Source: Sipunculus nudus
Lineage: Eukaryota; Annelida; Sipuncula; Golfingiida; Sipunculidae
DNA length: 64,000 nt
Assembly: GCA_026874595.1 (NCBI GenBank)
Contig: CM049310.1
Span: 88,915,556 to 88,979,555 of the forward strand
Reading direction: 5' to 3'
The translations under genes and the position numbers were made by a program. Shown here one piece after another: positions 1 through 13,496 of this stretch (position 1 is its first letter; the number at the start of each line of letters is the position of its first letter). The notes under the pieces are model-generated. The model ran no database searches. It was not told where the DNA came from and worked only from the letters and a program-made list of their open reading frames with translations.

Positions 1-884
1 GGACCCTAAGATCCTGTAAATGGGACTTAGTAGTCGCGGTTATCCTCCGTATGTGTCAGATGCCGATAAATTATGCACGGCAGAGATCGGTGTGATATAA
101 ACCCAGCTGTCATATTGATGATAACTACAGTAGTGGGAGAGGAGAAGCAGAACAGCTATCTATATCAACGTGTAGCTGAGGGAAAAATACGTACTGTCTA
201 TAACAGCTCACCATTGCTTACGATATTTTTGCACTAGGCACCTTGACATAGGAGGCTCAGCCAATGCCAGCAAGGAAGTGAGGTATGTAGTAGTTTATCT
301 TGGTGGTTTTCCAACATGCATTTTTACACAGACAGAAGCTTGGTGCAGTTACAGGGGCGGTGTGAGGTATGGAAAGCGATCCAATTTCCCGATGGGCCTT
401 GTTGCAGAGGAACATGTCATCCTAAATTTTTCAGGGGTTGGGGACATATTATTTGTTGTTTCCCTCACTTTGTAGGGGAAAACAGGATTTTTTTTTTAAA
501 ATAATAATTGCAATGTTCATGTCTTATACCCTTAGCTCTGGTATTATGAATGTATTGTGTTTATATTTTAGTTAATATGTGTTTTTATTTGTAAATCGTA
601 CAGGGCACAAAGGTAGACCAGCTTGTTTTTAGCTGATTAGTTTATTATCCTGTATGAATATGACGTAAATAAATAAATACATTATTTCTGTTTAAATTTC
701 GACTCCGATGAGTCTATGTTGTTAGGGTTATGTTATATTTTCCTCATTTACCTTTGAATTAAGTAACTCATATAATATTAATAGGATATTTCATGTGTCA
801 GTTGTAAAATTGAATTGTCATAAATGTTCGGCCTTATTTTTAATGTTTAAATAAAATGTAAATTATATACTTCTTAGAAAAAAA

Positions 885-1411
885 ACAAAAATTATTTTCG
901 TCTATAATCTGTTCCACAGTAGGGTGCCCACTGGAATTTGGCAATTATCCTCTGAAACTCAGAAGTTGCCACACAGTCTGATCTAAAAACGGTTGAGGGA
1001 TCAAATCCTATTATTTTATTATATTTTGCAACCCTCTGGTTCTTCTGAATCTTGTGATCAAGTGACATGGCGTCTGTCATTGATTGCAGAAAACAGCATT
1101 TTTTAGAATATTTATGACCAATTATTGGCCAATCGAAAGCTTTCAAGTGCAGTTGTTTTAGCATGTGACCAGTGACCTTAACCCCCATGAATAGAGCTGA
1201 GGTATTGTAAAAAATAGACTGTTTACTCAGATATTAATCTAATTGCATTTTTTTATATTTTGCAAGATATGATTTTAATTTAATTATAGTTAATAAGGCC
1301 AATACCCCATTCCTTCATTGCAGTATACCATCTGGATTTAATCTGCCAGTTGAAACTATTGCTAAATTTCAATGGGTACCCTACTGCGGAATAGAATATA
1401 ATAAAATTTTA
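885..1411. mobile_element. MITE with ~45-bp imperfect TIRs
   Basis: Left CACAGTAGGGTGCCCACTGG and right (inverted) CGCAGTAGGGTACCCATTGA belong to inverted arms of about 45-60 bp. The 98-codon open frame inside (892-1,188, minus) is not coding by any visible criterion. The right two-thirds recurs at 35,490-35,830. Confidence 0.65.
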
Positions 1412-4263
1412 TCTTTCTTATTGTCCGTTTCATACCCTCATTTCCAGCTGTTTTACTATGAAAATTATTCTTGGTAACATTTCAAGGGAAACCATTAAAG
1501 AGCAGGGTAGTATATTAAAGGAACTGTTTTTCGACAAGGTAAATACATACCTACTTTACACTTTATTTAAGAAACAGAATTATTTGAAAATTTGAAAAAT
1601 CAATCTACATTTTACAACATATCAGACACACTTAAGGCGATCAAGGTCATTGGTCACATGCAAAAACAGCCTCAATTGACAGCTGCTGATTTGATGGTGT
1701 CATGTAAACACTCTAGGCAATATAACTAGCTAAAACAAAGATGACCGCTCTAAGGTGACACGTCATATTTGCCAGATCATGCGGAAAAGACAAATAAAAG
1801 TTGTGAAACATGAACTGGGGATTTATTGCAAAATTCTTAATTGCCATATTTGGTTGTCATTTCCATGTGTAATTTTATAGAAAATTATTAAAAAATATTA
1901 ATATAAGAAAATAATAATCAAAAACAGGTGGACAGCAGGTGGTGAAACGGTCTATATTATGTGGTTGGCGAGTGGGAGTGTAAAAGATTATGATATTCTG
2001 GGTGAAGAACTTTGTTCTGTTGTCACATGTGGGATGGGGTTGGGGGGTTGCTTATCAGGAGATATTACGCTGGTGTCCTAATTCGGGGGGGGGGGGGGGG
2101 CGAAGGGTTCCGTTGGTATTCCTGTGATTGTTTCCTTCACATGTTCTCAGCATAAGAGACCCTTGAGTTCCCAGTGGCTAAGGGTAACCTAAAACGTGCA
2201 AACGGGACCTTGATGCCGATTGGCTGAAGTTACAAACAATTAATAAAATTTCTATGATCGATGGGATGAACTTTAGTGTCCTTCACTCAATTCACCATGG
2301 TCAGTGTCGGACCGCCGTTTTTTTCTTTTACAAATCCTGGGAAATCCTAGAATTTTTCATTCTTGAATATCTTATTATTTGGGGTGTCATCCTCAGTATT
2401 CCCACTGATCTTTATGTTTTTGAAACTTTGTTTACTGCATCTCCTGGGTTCCAGCTGGTCTGTAGACTATAATACATGTTTATCGTATAAAATACAGGTA
2501 AATTTTGTGCCTTACACCTTGTCCTTTCCTATGCATGCTAGATATATGTATAATGACCTGGCAAACTTGTTCGCCTTGGCCGGGATGTTGAAACCCTGTT
2601 ATCTAAAAGCCTCTATACGCCCTTGACAGTCACCTGCAGTGTTTGGATTAATTAGTTATTTTCGTTGCTATGACATGTCATGTATTGGGCGTCTTCAAGC
2701 GTCAATAAACTTGTTTCCATGAGAACCCAAAATACAACATTAATCCCCTCTAAAGGATAGCTTCTGTATAAAAAAACTGGATTGAAGAACCTCAGTAGTT
2801 CAGGCCATCTTCTTAACAATACTGCTTCTTCCACAAATGTATTATAAACCAGAAGAGAGTGCAGACCTTCGCCAACGCAGCTTATTACCCCAACATGACA
2901 TTGCCAGAATGTAGCATTATCTATTTCATAAATTCCTGGGGCTGGTCATTAATCGATTACTGTATTTCCCATCTATTTTACCGCTGTAAAACCTGCTGTT
3001 TTGAATAATCCTTCAAATATTGACTTAGCATATTCCCTCTGACTTTTACATCACACGGAAATGTCACTTGTGATAGTGATATTAACAAACATGCCGTTGT
3101 ATTTCGATGTTACTCAAACGTATTTAAAAAAGGGAAATATATGCTGACATGATATTCTGCAATGTTTTCATTTTCACGACAATATTGAAGTGTAAAGTAG
3201 AAATGCTTCAGTTGCGTTACATTTTATGTCCACATTTTAAAATTTCCTCACCCTGGTCCCTGATTTTTGGAAATGTTCCGGAGCATAATCGGTTAGTAGT
3301 TGGAGTGATGGAACTACCGCTACAGTCTTGAGAGCATTGTTTTCTGTGTTGCCCGTCACATTTTATTTCAAATGAGTTTAAGGATAGATCCCATGGCGTG
3401 TCGATGATATTGTTCACTGTCTGAGGATTACAGTATCAATACGATAAGAATTATATATTAAAAAGAAAAATCCTTGAAACAGGGGCATAGCGAGAGGGTA
3501 CCAAACACATTGCCCTCCCCTCATCAGGCATTACATGTAATATTGAGACGCTAAGAAGATTATAGCATGACAATATTTAAAAAAACATGGAAAAGATCCG
3601 TCAAGTTTCATTCATGTGCACTTACATTTGTATGGATTGGAACATTATTTTTGAATTTATCATGACAAGCGCAATGTATGATTCTTCGAGAACATCATTC
3701 CCGTAGTTTCATCAATCAGCTTTGAATTTAAAGGTACACGCTATCTATTGATTGTTCCATTTTTAGAAGAGATCGTACACCGATCCAAGTATTGGATCTG
3801 GCTTTGATCTTGTTGGACGCTTCCAGTTCAAATATCAGTCAATGAGTTACTTGCATGCAGAGTGTTGGCGGTAATATATCAGGTACATTCCTTATTGTTT
3901 CGGAGAAAAGGGCTAGGATTTGTGTCGATTTTACCATGACCTATCACTGGTTCCTTCGGTTCAGATAGACCGTTTGTAATCTTCACACCTGTTGACTCTC
4001 TTGACTGGTCATAAGATCCACTGATGGCTGTGCACCAAGTCACCATGTATAGCATTATGGGACTGTTACAGTTAACACTGGCCGCTTCATACTCTGTATA
4101 TATATATCCAATAATAACGTTTACTTATCATACCTGAGGTCTGATACCGTGTTATCCGAAAGCTCGGAATATTAAAGTACGTTAGTCTCTAGAAAGGCGC
4201 CATCTTTCTTTTATTTTTCAACTCAACATAGATGGACTAAAATGGCTAAATATCATTATATAA
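1412..4263. other. Intergenic DNA, no supported gene
   Basis: Contains a G tract (2,088-2,100) and no recognised repeat. A weak two-exon possibility on the minus strand (3,420-3,252 and about 2,942-2,652) is described under findings; it has no recognisable domain. Confidence 0.5.
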
Positions 4264-4342
<79 letters not shown>

Positions 4343-4457
4343 TTTTATAGAGAATGAAAACCGTAAGATAGCATTGTTTCACAAGTTTTATCATTACGCA
4401 TAGAATTCATAAACATACGTTCCTGGTCTCTGAAGCCGCCATCTTTGGGAGAGTTCC

Positions 4458-4521
<64 letters not shown>

Positions 4522-4557
4522 TACACACACACACACACACACATACTCTCTCTCTCT
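4264..4557. repeat. Microsatellite block: (AT)n, (TC)n, (AC)n
   Basis: (AT)n at 4,264-4,339, (TC)n at 4,461-4,502, (AC)n at 4,502-4,543, (TC)n at 4,546-4,557. The long open frames across it are simple-sequence artefacts. Confidence 0.95.
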
Positions 4558-4589
4558 AAAGTTGGCAACTTTACAATGTTTATATCAAG

Positions 4590-4830
4590 ATTTCGGAAAC
4601 GTTCATACAAATACAGGTGGCGACACCAGTCTACAGGAAGTGATGAAACTAGCCATGACCAATAAACACACCAGATAAAACCACAGTTGAGAACCTGGCA
4701 TGATGGCTGTTGTTTGACTGTCCCAACAATAGAAAAAAAGCCGTAAAAGTAGGAATAAAATACAGGTAGCGCCACTAGGTCCAGGGATCTGACAAAGACA
4801 TGGCCAAGCTTCATGGCAATTCATGCATGA
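4590..4830 (+). repeat. Two-unit relative of the GGCGCCAC tandem repeat
   Basis: ACAGGTGGCGACACCAGTCT at 4,614-4,633 and ACAGGTAGCGCCACTAGGTC at 4,762-4,781 are about 148 bp apart and resemble the core and flank of the 39.7-kb units. The link is by short motif only. Confidence 0.4.
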
Positions 4831-5179
4831 ATTAACAAGATACCCGATGTTTCCTAACGAATTTTTAATTATTCTTTGCTTACAAACACGCCCCATAAGT
4901 CGGATGATAGAGGTCGGAGCGACCTAATTTTTGGTTTCCAAGGACACTTTTTGTTAACCCCGTAATGTTCAGTTAGGAGACTTAAGGTCAGCGGTTACGA
5001 CTTGTGCCTTGCTAAAGGATATACGGACGACGGACAAATTCCTATACTTCGGTTAACCTTCAGTCAGCTGACCTAGAAACGTGGTCTACAATTCGGCCAC
5101 CCCATTCTAAGACAGGCACGGGTGAACGCTACACCTGGTTGCCTATAGCAACCAAAGAAGAGGTAATCACACAGTTTGA

Positions 5180-5465
5180 GTGGTAAAGAGCGTTCTATTG
5201 ATCAAGGTTATTGAACGTATTGACTCTGACGACAAACCTTTTATTAGTACAAATAAATCAGGTTTTTATACGGAAAAAAATCCAAATCACGGTGTAACTT
5301 TACACGGGTGTGTCATGCCCTCGTGTAGCACAAAACTCGATCACTTTTATGCACTCATGGATAAACCTTGGATCAGACAGGGCCGCCAACTTCCAGTTGT
5401 GCCAGTGCCTCGCACTAAGTAAGTTTTTTTTTATTATCTAAGACATACCAGGCTACAGTAAGGTT
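5180..5465 (+). repeat. Short similarity to family A
   Basis: ATCAGACAGGGCCGCCAACT, the following TCCAGTTGTGCCA, the AAGTAAGTTTTTTTTT run and CTACAGTAAGGTTA match 20,770-20,865 in order. An 80-codon open frame lies here (5,180-5,422); its placement in repeat sequence argues against an exon although AAGTAAGT looks like a splice donor. Confidence 0.4.
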
Positions 5466-5537
5466 ATTTGTACGGTACGGTTAAATTAAAAATTTAATTA
5501 AATTAATTGAAATTAATATCAGATTGTGCACACATTT

Positions 5538-5539
<2 letters not shown>

Positions 5540-5578
<39 letters not shown>

Positions 5579-5848
5579 AGAGAGGGGACGATATTTTAAG
5601 TTTCAGATTAAGTTGACATTTAAAATTAAACCTATAATAAAGAGAATAAATAATAAAAATTGAAAAGAAAAAACAGGTTGAGCGAGAAATGGGGACGATC
5701 TTATAAGTTTCAGATAGATTAATCATTTAAATTCAAACCAATAAGAGAGAGCGAGTAGTTTTATAAAATGTGAAAATTTAATTTAAATAAAAATTAAATT
5801 ATATTTATTGAAATAAATATCAGATTTTGAGATTATTTAAAAAGAAAC

Positions 5849-5881
<33 letters not shown>

Positions 5882-6048
5882 GAAATAATCTGGTAACAGT
5901 AAGACCAGGGTCCCTGACGAGCGTCAGTTATCTGATGATCGCCAGGGTGCCGGCAACGGCGTGAAGCTCACAGTAATAACACGATGCTCCAACGCCCTTA
6001 ACATTTAGGTATATTATGTTCATTGACTATAGATATATATATATATAC

Positions 6049-6110
<62 letters not shown>

Positions 6111-6112
6111 AC
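5540..6112. repeat. (GA)n and (AT)n microsatellites
   Basis: (GA)n at 5,540-5,583 and 5,850-5,881, (AT)n at 6,031-6,112. The two GA tracts sit in two diverged copies of a ~300-bp unit (AATTAAATT..ATTGAAAT(T)AATATCAGATT before, about 5,480 and 5,780). Confidence 0.9.
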
Positions 6113-7561
6113 ATTTACAAGATTGGGAGCGGCGCAGGCAGGATACTGGTGCCAAATATGAAATTTGACATAAAATCAAGACACAGAACCATGGCATAAA
6201 GGGAGTCTTATTATCTTTAACTTTCCTATGTTTAGCTTGTACGGTCATTCTCTGGACCATACTGAGGATAACGTCATTATAGTTTTGGCGAATATGAAAT
6301 AACTGGGAATATGTTGTGTTGACCAGCAAATGATTGTTCTTAATTGTGTCAAATTGACCAAACATTCATTTAACAAGTTTCGGGATTATTCAAATCTTCT
6401 CGACTTTCATTTAAAAATGTGAAAATGCAACATGAAATTGCTTATTTAATTTTCTTATGAACATTATATGAATTGTATAATTAAATGTCATAATGTCATA
6501 ATTAAATGTCATATGAACATACCAGAAGTGGTTTTATGTTTTACAGACCATGAACTAAAAGGCATAAATATGCTCAGCCGTTATGCATGAGAAAACTCAT
6601 TTATAATAAGGATTTCAAATTATCAAATTTATTTTCATCTTATAAAAGTTTCACTTTCAGGGGATGGGGGTTTGGAAAGGCAGAGGGCTAGTGATGGTTT
6701 GCTCATCCCAATATGAGATGGTAAAGTAATAGTAATACGATGGAGAAAAACAACACTGTAAATTCACACCAGATTGTTTCACGGAATGCGACCAGATCCC
6801 CAGGTTAATATTGTTAAAAAAAATATATACATATATATTGTTACGGAACCTAATAACAACAGATCACGTAATCGTGATCAGCACAAATTTGGTTAAAATC
6901 AGATTCCGTAACACTAGGCAGCGTGAAATGTCTAGGGGAATGATTAAAGAAGTCAGTGATTTTTTGTTAACAAATAATTATAATTTTTTCTTAAAACAAT
7001 TCAAACATTACAATTCACTAAATCAATACAATGACACAGTATAACAATAAAAATGCAAAGTTCCAGAGTGTCCGGAACCCAGACTTTGATCCTGGATACC
7101 ACCACTGTCAAAGCTCAACATGAGTAGTTTAAAACCAATGATCCACGTAAGTGGTAATAATCCAAAGGCAAACTGGAGACAGTCCGTATTAAATCTGTAT
7201 TAAGTCCGTTAAATATCTGACACCACTGTAATTATCGGTAAGGTGACAAAACTGACGAGAAGGTAAAACTCTTAGTGCTCACTGGTTTTTCCCTTTCTAC
7301 CGGCTCTAAACACAGGTCCTAATTGATAGCTTCTCACCCTAAAAGTCTAGAAACTCCAAAAAACAATACACACGCACAGGAACAGACCTGAAACATCTAG
7401 AACAAAGAACGCTGTGTCCATATGCTTAAGACCTCACACGCGAGCCAGCCCAACTCACACGTCTCCCAAAGCTACGATCTATGCCTGCGCTTAACGAATC
7501 AGAATGTCAACAGACACATGTAACACTCCTGTGCACAATAAAACAGATAGATACCTGTAAG

Positions 7562-7615
<54 letters not shown>

Positions 7616-8529
7616 TTGCGTCCTAAATTCGAAATACTTATCAACAACGCTATTTAGGAGACATTTGTTTGGCCTCAGTTTAGGCCGGCGGGAGGAAATC
7701 TCATCGAATTCATCGTTTGGGAGATGACACAAGCATCAGCGAGATGCTCTAATGTTATAACTAAGTACACTTCATTTTCTTACTTTGATAAATAAATTTA
7801 TTACAGCGCTTTATTTTTATTTTTTTCAATATCTTCTACAATCTCTTTCTTTCACGCTAATTTTGACATTTATGGTTCTCTAAGGCACATATGAGGCATA
7901 GTATACACCCCGATGAGAGCTTACAGTAATTTACATTTTCTTAATGATGAAACATTTTGTCAACCACTCTTCAGTGACAAGGCTTATAATCGCTAATATC
8001 ATTATTTAACTTTTATTATATCTGAGTTCACTTTTTTATTAACGTATTATACTTTTTAGGCGATACAGAAGTCCTAACCTTTTGGGGAGACTTAGTCCTA
8101 CTATAATTTGAGATCTTTGGCATTTTCCAAAAAAGCGTTATTCCACCCTAAAGTTTGTCCTTTTGCTACTAAACTCTCTCCGCGATCAGATTCTTATCTG
8201 ATCGCTATCCTTGGAGCACTTTCGTTTCGCACCCCCCTTTTCGAACCTTGACAGGTTTCTTTATCCCAGTTTCTTGAAACCATTTAAGGGGCAACCATTT
8301 TGCATACACAATAAATACAGGATGTCACAGGTCATGTTTTGTATACTGGTGTCATGGATCTCATAGATTTAGCATACCCGCCATTAAACTAAACTAAACT
8401 ACACGCCATTCATTGATGAGGAATATATATACATTCTTAGAACTATAGTTGTGACGATTATATGAATGTATTGTTGATAAGCACTACCTTCATTATCAAT
8501 TATTCTCGCCCCATAACATACGATTATCT
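6113..8529. other. Intergenic DNA, no supported feature beyond microsatellites
   Basis: AT-rich. Open frames up to 112 codons either run through (AT)n or show no recognisable sequence. Confidence 0.5.
7564..7611. repeat. (AT)n microsatellite
   Basis: Uninterrupted AT dinucleotides, about 24 units. Confidence 0.95.
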
Positions 8530-8765
8530 CATTCAGGATCATTCAACCAAAGCAGCCATAAAAGGCGCTAGAAAGTTATTCGCTCTACATTTGCCGGCCG
8601 TCCATGACAAGTACTTATTCATTCTTGGGTCGAGAGAGCGCACCCTTGTGGAAAAGACTTTGGCTAGGAGTCTTAGCGCAGACGGCAGTCAGAACGGGAC
8701 ACGAACCCACAACCTTGCGGTCACAAATCTAACGCCCTTTCCATTACGCCACCAAGCTCCACATA
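8530..8765 (-). mobile_element. tRNA-derived SINE-like element
   Basis: On the minus strand, TGGCGTAATGG (8,741-8,751) fits an A box and GGTTCGTGTCC (8,697-8,707) a B box of a pol III promoter, spaced as in a tRNA. The head starts near 8,760. About 150 bp of non-tRNA sequence follows, down to about 8,530. A + strand open frame containing the conceptual NGTRTHNL peptide is the usual antisense read-through of a tRNA head, not a gene. The 3' boundary is uncertain. Confidence 0.6.
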
Positions 8766-10524
8766 TCTTCTTGTGCCATGGTATCTTCTTGAGGTGTTGC
8801 CTCTTCATGGTTGAAATTCGTTGCATGTTGGATTGCTGCTGCAGGCAACATTTTCCTCAATACATTTGCCCTGACTGCATGGGCACCTGAGCAAAGAAAT
8901 TAATTTCACACATATACAGAAAAATAGATTAACTATTTTATATTAAGGAACTATACGACCCACACAGTTATTACCCAATCTTTACAACACAATAGCGGTG
9001 TTAAAGGTTATTTTTTTATTCCTACAGGATCTACACGCCTATCCCTAAGGAAATGTCAAGCTCTTTTCAAGGACTTAACAGGTCCAGTTAAAAAATTACA
9101 AGGACCTTTCTGATAAAGGTGATGTTTTAGGACTTTCACAGACTTCAAGTTATCACATAATCACTTTAAATTAAAGTACTTATAAGGTTTTCAAGAACCT
9201 GTATGCGCCATTTTGCCGGTGCAAACATTAAGATTATCATGACGGTTTCGTAAATGACAGTAATAATAGTTAAACAGTAATAAATATAATATAATTCTTT
9301 TATTGTTTGACTATTAACTTAGGTGCTCACTCGTTAGTAACTTTTTCTAATGCAAGTCATAAAGAGAAGCAAACAGAAAGCATTAAGATTTTTAAAAAAG
9401 GGACATTTGCCAAACAAATGAAACATACTCACTTGAACATCCCCCTGCTGTAGTACAGCAACACGATATTCCTCGCTAATCCTGTCTTACCAGCAGAGAG
9501 CCTTGCTCTCGGTCACATACCTTGAAATACTTCAGTACATCTCTGTAATGTTGCAAAAATTGATGGGTCTGGTATTTATGGCCATCTTGTATGTCTACCA
9601 TCAAACTAGATTCATTCTAATGTATATTTTCTAAACATATCTAAGCCACTAGCGTTGCCAAAACAGGTTTTATCTGCTGTAAAAATAGCACACCTGTCAA
9701 TGACCACAAGCCTCTCTTTTTACCCATTTACCCATTTATATTTGTTTTTCTGTTTTATATGTTTTATTCTTTCACCTAGCACAAATTTTGTAGGTTTCAC
9801 ACAATCACCTTTTCCTGTCAAGCCTGGGTTTCTCATGCTTCAAACACAGTTTAATTATCTCTTTGGATTATCCCTTACTATGATTTTCTTTTCTTATAAA
9901 ATCCAACATTTTCTTGAAACATCAACATTGTTGATTACGGCACCTCATTCACTGCCACCTGACTCATTCTATGACCAGCCTGAAGTTACAAAAATTAAGC
10001 AGCATCACTTAAAAATGGAAGGATTAGAAAGATTAAGCTTTAAGTTTATCTTGTTGATGGATGTCCTCTACTCTCATCCTACTGCATGAAAAACAAATTT
10101 TCTACATCTGGTATTCTGCAAAAATAAAGAAATAAAGGAAAATTTAACTTCAAATAAATTTTCAAATTTCTTGCCAACACCAGAAAAAACCTCTTATCTG
10201 TTACTGGTTACTGCTTGAATTTTTAAAATTGAGTCTTATTTTATAACGTTTTTAAAGCAAGATGGTTCTAGATTTCTTGTATCAGAAATTTCTTGAAATT
10301 TCCTTTTTGGTATAACTTTGTTAACACTGGTCCTATCTCCTTAAGCTAAAGCTCATTTTCTTCTTCTAAAAATTTTCCATGGCGCGGTCTAGTCAACTGT
10401 CCTCAATTTCGCCTGTTTGCTGGTCTTTTTGCCTAACAAAGGCTGATTAGTCTGATTTCATAAAGACGAAGGTTATTTTTTCAATTAGGACAATTCCAAG
10501 GTCAATAAAAATCTTTATAAGGCC
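8766..10524. other. Intergenic DNA, one unexplained 144-codon open frame
   Basis: The frame at 9,655-10,089 (+) is hydrophobic and Phe/Leu/Ser-rich as expected of T-rich DNA. No motif is recognised and there is no supporting splice structure. Confidence 0.45.
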
Positions 10525-10850
10525 AAATAAAAAAATGTAAGTTTCTCAGGCATTTGTTTCAGAAATCGATGCGAACGGGCGTTTTTTTTTTTATTTTTAA
10601 TTTTTTGGTATGTTTCGATAAAAATGTCAAATGATAAGGGAAAAACTTGATAATAACAGATTTATATTGCTAAACATGTAAAAGCACTACATAACAAAGG
10701 AAATCGTTTGATTTGTCTTCTTGAAAGAAATTTCCGAGCGGCTGCAGCTTAAAATTGGTAAGTTCCTATTGAAAATCAAAATAAAAATTTTTGATGCCGG
10801 GGTTTAAAATTGATGCGGGCTGTGCCTGAGAACCATACCTTTTATTTTTT
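10525..10850. mobile_element. ~320-bp MITE, copy 1
   Basis: Terminal inverted repeats around GTTTCTCAGGCA (left) and TGCCTGAGAACC (right). Its whole length parallels 46,098-46,416 (TATGTTTCGATAA, AAAAGCACTACAT, TTCTTGAAAGAAAT, GCTTAAAATTGGTAAGTT). Confidence 0.7.
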
Positions 10851-12639
10851 TTGCCTTACAGGTTTTTCTTCAAATATGTGTTATCAAAATCACAGCCACA
10901 TAAAATGTACCTAATTTTTTCTTGAATGTACTTGGGTGTATGAACCGAATATCTTAATGAAAACAGTTGTTGCAGATTACTCCACAATAAGGACCGCCCT
11001 CAGGGCAGAGGCCTGCATTTCTGAGAATGCAAATTTCTAATTTTGCAATAAAACATCTTCTTTGAATTATTTATCCTACGGGCACTTTGTATTTAAACGT
11101 TGATGGATGAGACACACAATGTTGTGGAAACAGATTATTTGTGTCATATTATCATTGGTTTTTGTATTTTTACTTTTTAGTTGTTTCGGGAATCCTGCAA
11201 TTCATCGATATTTTAATTTGCAGTAGTGTGACACATTTATTTAATAACTCCCTATTTCTTGAGATTGAAATTAGAGCCTTTTGTTATGGCAAAATGATAT
11301 TCTTTCATCTGGCAAGGTTTTGGGGGCATATTATGGTTGGTTTCCCTGGTTTAAAGTTTGGAGAACAGGACCCATGTCATCTAATGAATTAAAAGTTTCG
11401 ATAACAAATACTAGGGGAGAAAAAAATGTTACCTTTTTTGATTGGTCTTGGGATGGGCTCAAGCGAGGACTGCATGGTTGAGAAGCAACATGATTTTGGT
11501 GGATGAAAAGAAGCGAATCAAGAGGTCCAGGGGGCCCGGACCTGGGGACTTTTTTTATGTTTCGGCATTAGTCCTCCTGAGTTGGACCCCTTCTTTTCCT
11601 AAATCCACCCTTGAGGCGAAAAGTCGATGTGTATACCCTAGTGGAGTGACATGCGTGGGTCCGGTATGGATATCAGCTTTAAAAAGATAAAAGAAAAAAG
11701 TTTTAATTTACTTTATATAAATAATTATAGGAATTTTCTGGCTAAATTTACAAAGTACATTTCCTTGTAAAAGTATATGATACTTATGCTCTTCAAAACA
11801 AACATGAATACTGCCCTTTAATTCAACAGACCATATTTTCAAAATACATATAAGCTGTCAGTTAACTATATGTGTTATGGTTATATGTCTTAATCTGGTA
11901 TTAAAATACAGCTAAGCCTCGAAATTGCCACCACCAATAAGACCTCAATAAAGTGGTCACTGGGGGCGAATTATACTGAAATGGTGTACATGATCAACAC
12001 TTAATTTAGGTCGTTATCCATATCTTTAAGAATATTTTTAGGGTGTGCCTCATATGAGAAACGTTATAAAGAGCCTGGTCTTCCTTTAAAAAAACGAGGT
12101 TGATGCACAAAAATGTTAGCGGCGAATCCGTAGAAATATTTTTTTTTGCATGGCCTATAACTTCGTGTATATAGATCTGGAACATTTTAATACACATTCA
12201 GCTTGATTATTAGGACACAAACACGGCCCAAGTACAGCTAGCAGGACGCTGTTCGCCTTGCGACAGGAAATGATCAAGTTTCTTCGGGTCACAGTTTGAG
12301 CGTTTATGTGTGCTGAGATGTATATATACGCTATATATTGCGGTGGACGGGTGGGGGGAGGATAGGCTATATTGATCTTAGCCTGTCCCAGATTTAGGCC
12401 TATTTAGGAGCTGAGCAGGGTACATGCCGGCCTGCAGGGCTTCAAATGTAAGGGGGGGGATAGGATGAAGATGCTCAGTTTCCTTCAAAATAATAATATT
12501 AATAATAATAATAATGATAGTAATAATAGTAAATGTATACTATGTTTTTGTTAATGTACCACTTAAATTGTACCACTTCATTATTTTCAATCATTTAAGG
12601 CATAGTTCAAGATCACGCAAATGAAACATTCAACAGCAC
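10851..12639. other. Intergenic DNA, nothing recognised
   Basis: Small open frames only. A GC-rich patch at 11,518-11,560 (GGTCCAGGGGGCCCGGACC) is a strong inverted repeat and resembles the GGATCCAGG repeat ends. Confidence 0.45.
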
Positions 12640-13045
12640 TGCACACGTTTAGAAGCTTTGCTCGTTTTGTTGTGCAAGTGTTTAGCTCATGTGTGGAGAC
12701 TCGTAATGAACCTGTGATAGGATCATATGATGATGAAGCTAAACACTTTGGTAAACGTGTCACGCTGTTAAACGTGTTAAGCATAATTACACTTCTGTGA
12801 CAAAACAGGGATTTCTAAATGTGATTAGTTTTAAATATATTCCTAAACACGTTTGGATGTTTAACGTGTTTACGATGTGTGTATATGCTCGACGATATTT
12901 TACAGTGTACTGCCGAAAATAATCAAAGTTTTGTAGACTGTCGTCCCCTTGCCAGGATTGAAGCGAATACATGTAAGTGAAAAGGCTTAGTAGGAAAACG
13001 CGCGAACTGATTGAGCACGTGTTACAGTAAACATGTTAATTCTCT
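12640..13045. repeat. Cluster of AAACGTGTTA-type motifs
   Basis: ACACGTTTA, GTAAACGTGTCAC, TTAAACGTGTTAA, TAAACACGTTTGG, TTTAACGTGTTTAC and CACGTGTTACAGTAAACATG occur within 400 bp on both strands. Could be remnants of an inverted-repeat element; function unknown. Confidence 0.4.
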
Positions 13046-13496
13046 ATCTGTGAACTTTCTGTACAAGTCACGTAATATGCTACCAACATCATAGTTAATC
13101 AGAATATAATAAAATAGTCATCATCATCAACAAGTTTTACCAAACTTTAAAATTGTTTATAAACGACATTACATACACACATATATATATGTATATATGC
13201 ACATATATATATATGTGTGTGTGTGTGTCGGTTATGTGTAGGTGTGCGTTATGAGGGGGGGGGGTATATTCTGTGTACAACGATCAAAGAAAAACTGAAG
13301 AAAATACAAAGAATTTCCAGTATGATCGGTTTAGAGATATTCCTATCACGCATGACCTTGATTTATACGAGACAGAGCATTTTCTTACAAACCTGAATTT
13401 TGAAATCCAATGTAATTTTCTGAAATTGACACGGTGACTGTTATGCCTTAGGGAGATAAATTTGGTACATTAAAGGGCATGTGGAATTAGCACATA

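Noticed and set aside
4407-4814. 135-codon minus-strand open frame
   Set aside because: It runs through (TC)n and (AC)n; the repeated Arg-Glu and Cys-Val residues are simple-sequence translation.
5180-5422. 80-codon open frame ending at an AAGTAAGT donor-like site
   Set aside because: The donor-like sequence recurs in family A repeat at 20.8 kb; no acceptor with a pyrimidine tract and no known domain.
8462-8890. 142-codon open frame with a GTRTHNL peptide
   Set aside because: The peptide is the antisense reading of a tRNA B box in a SINE-like element.
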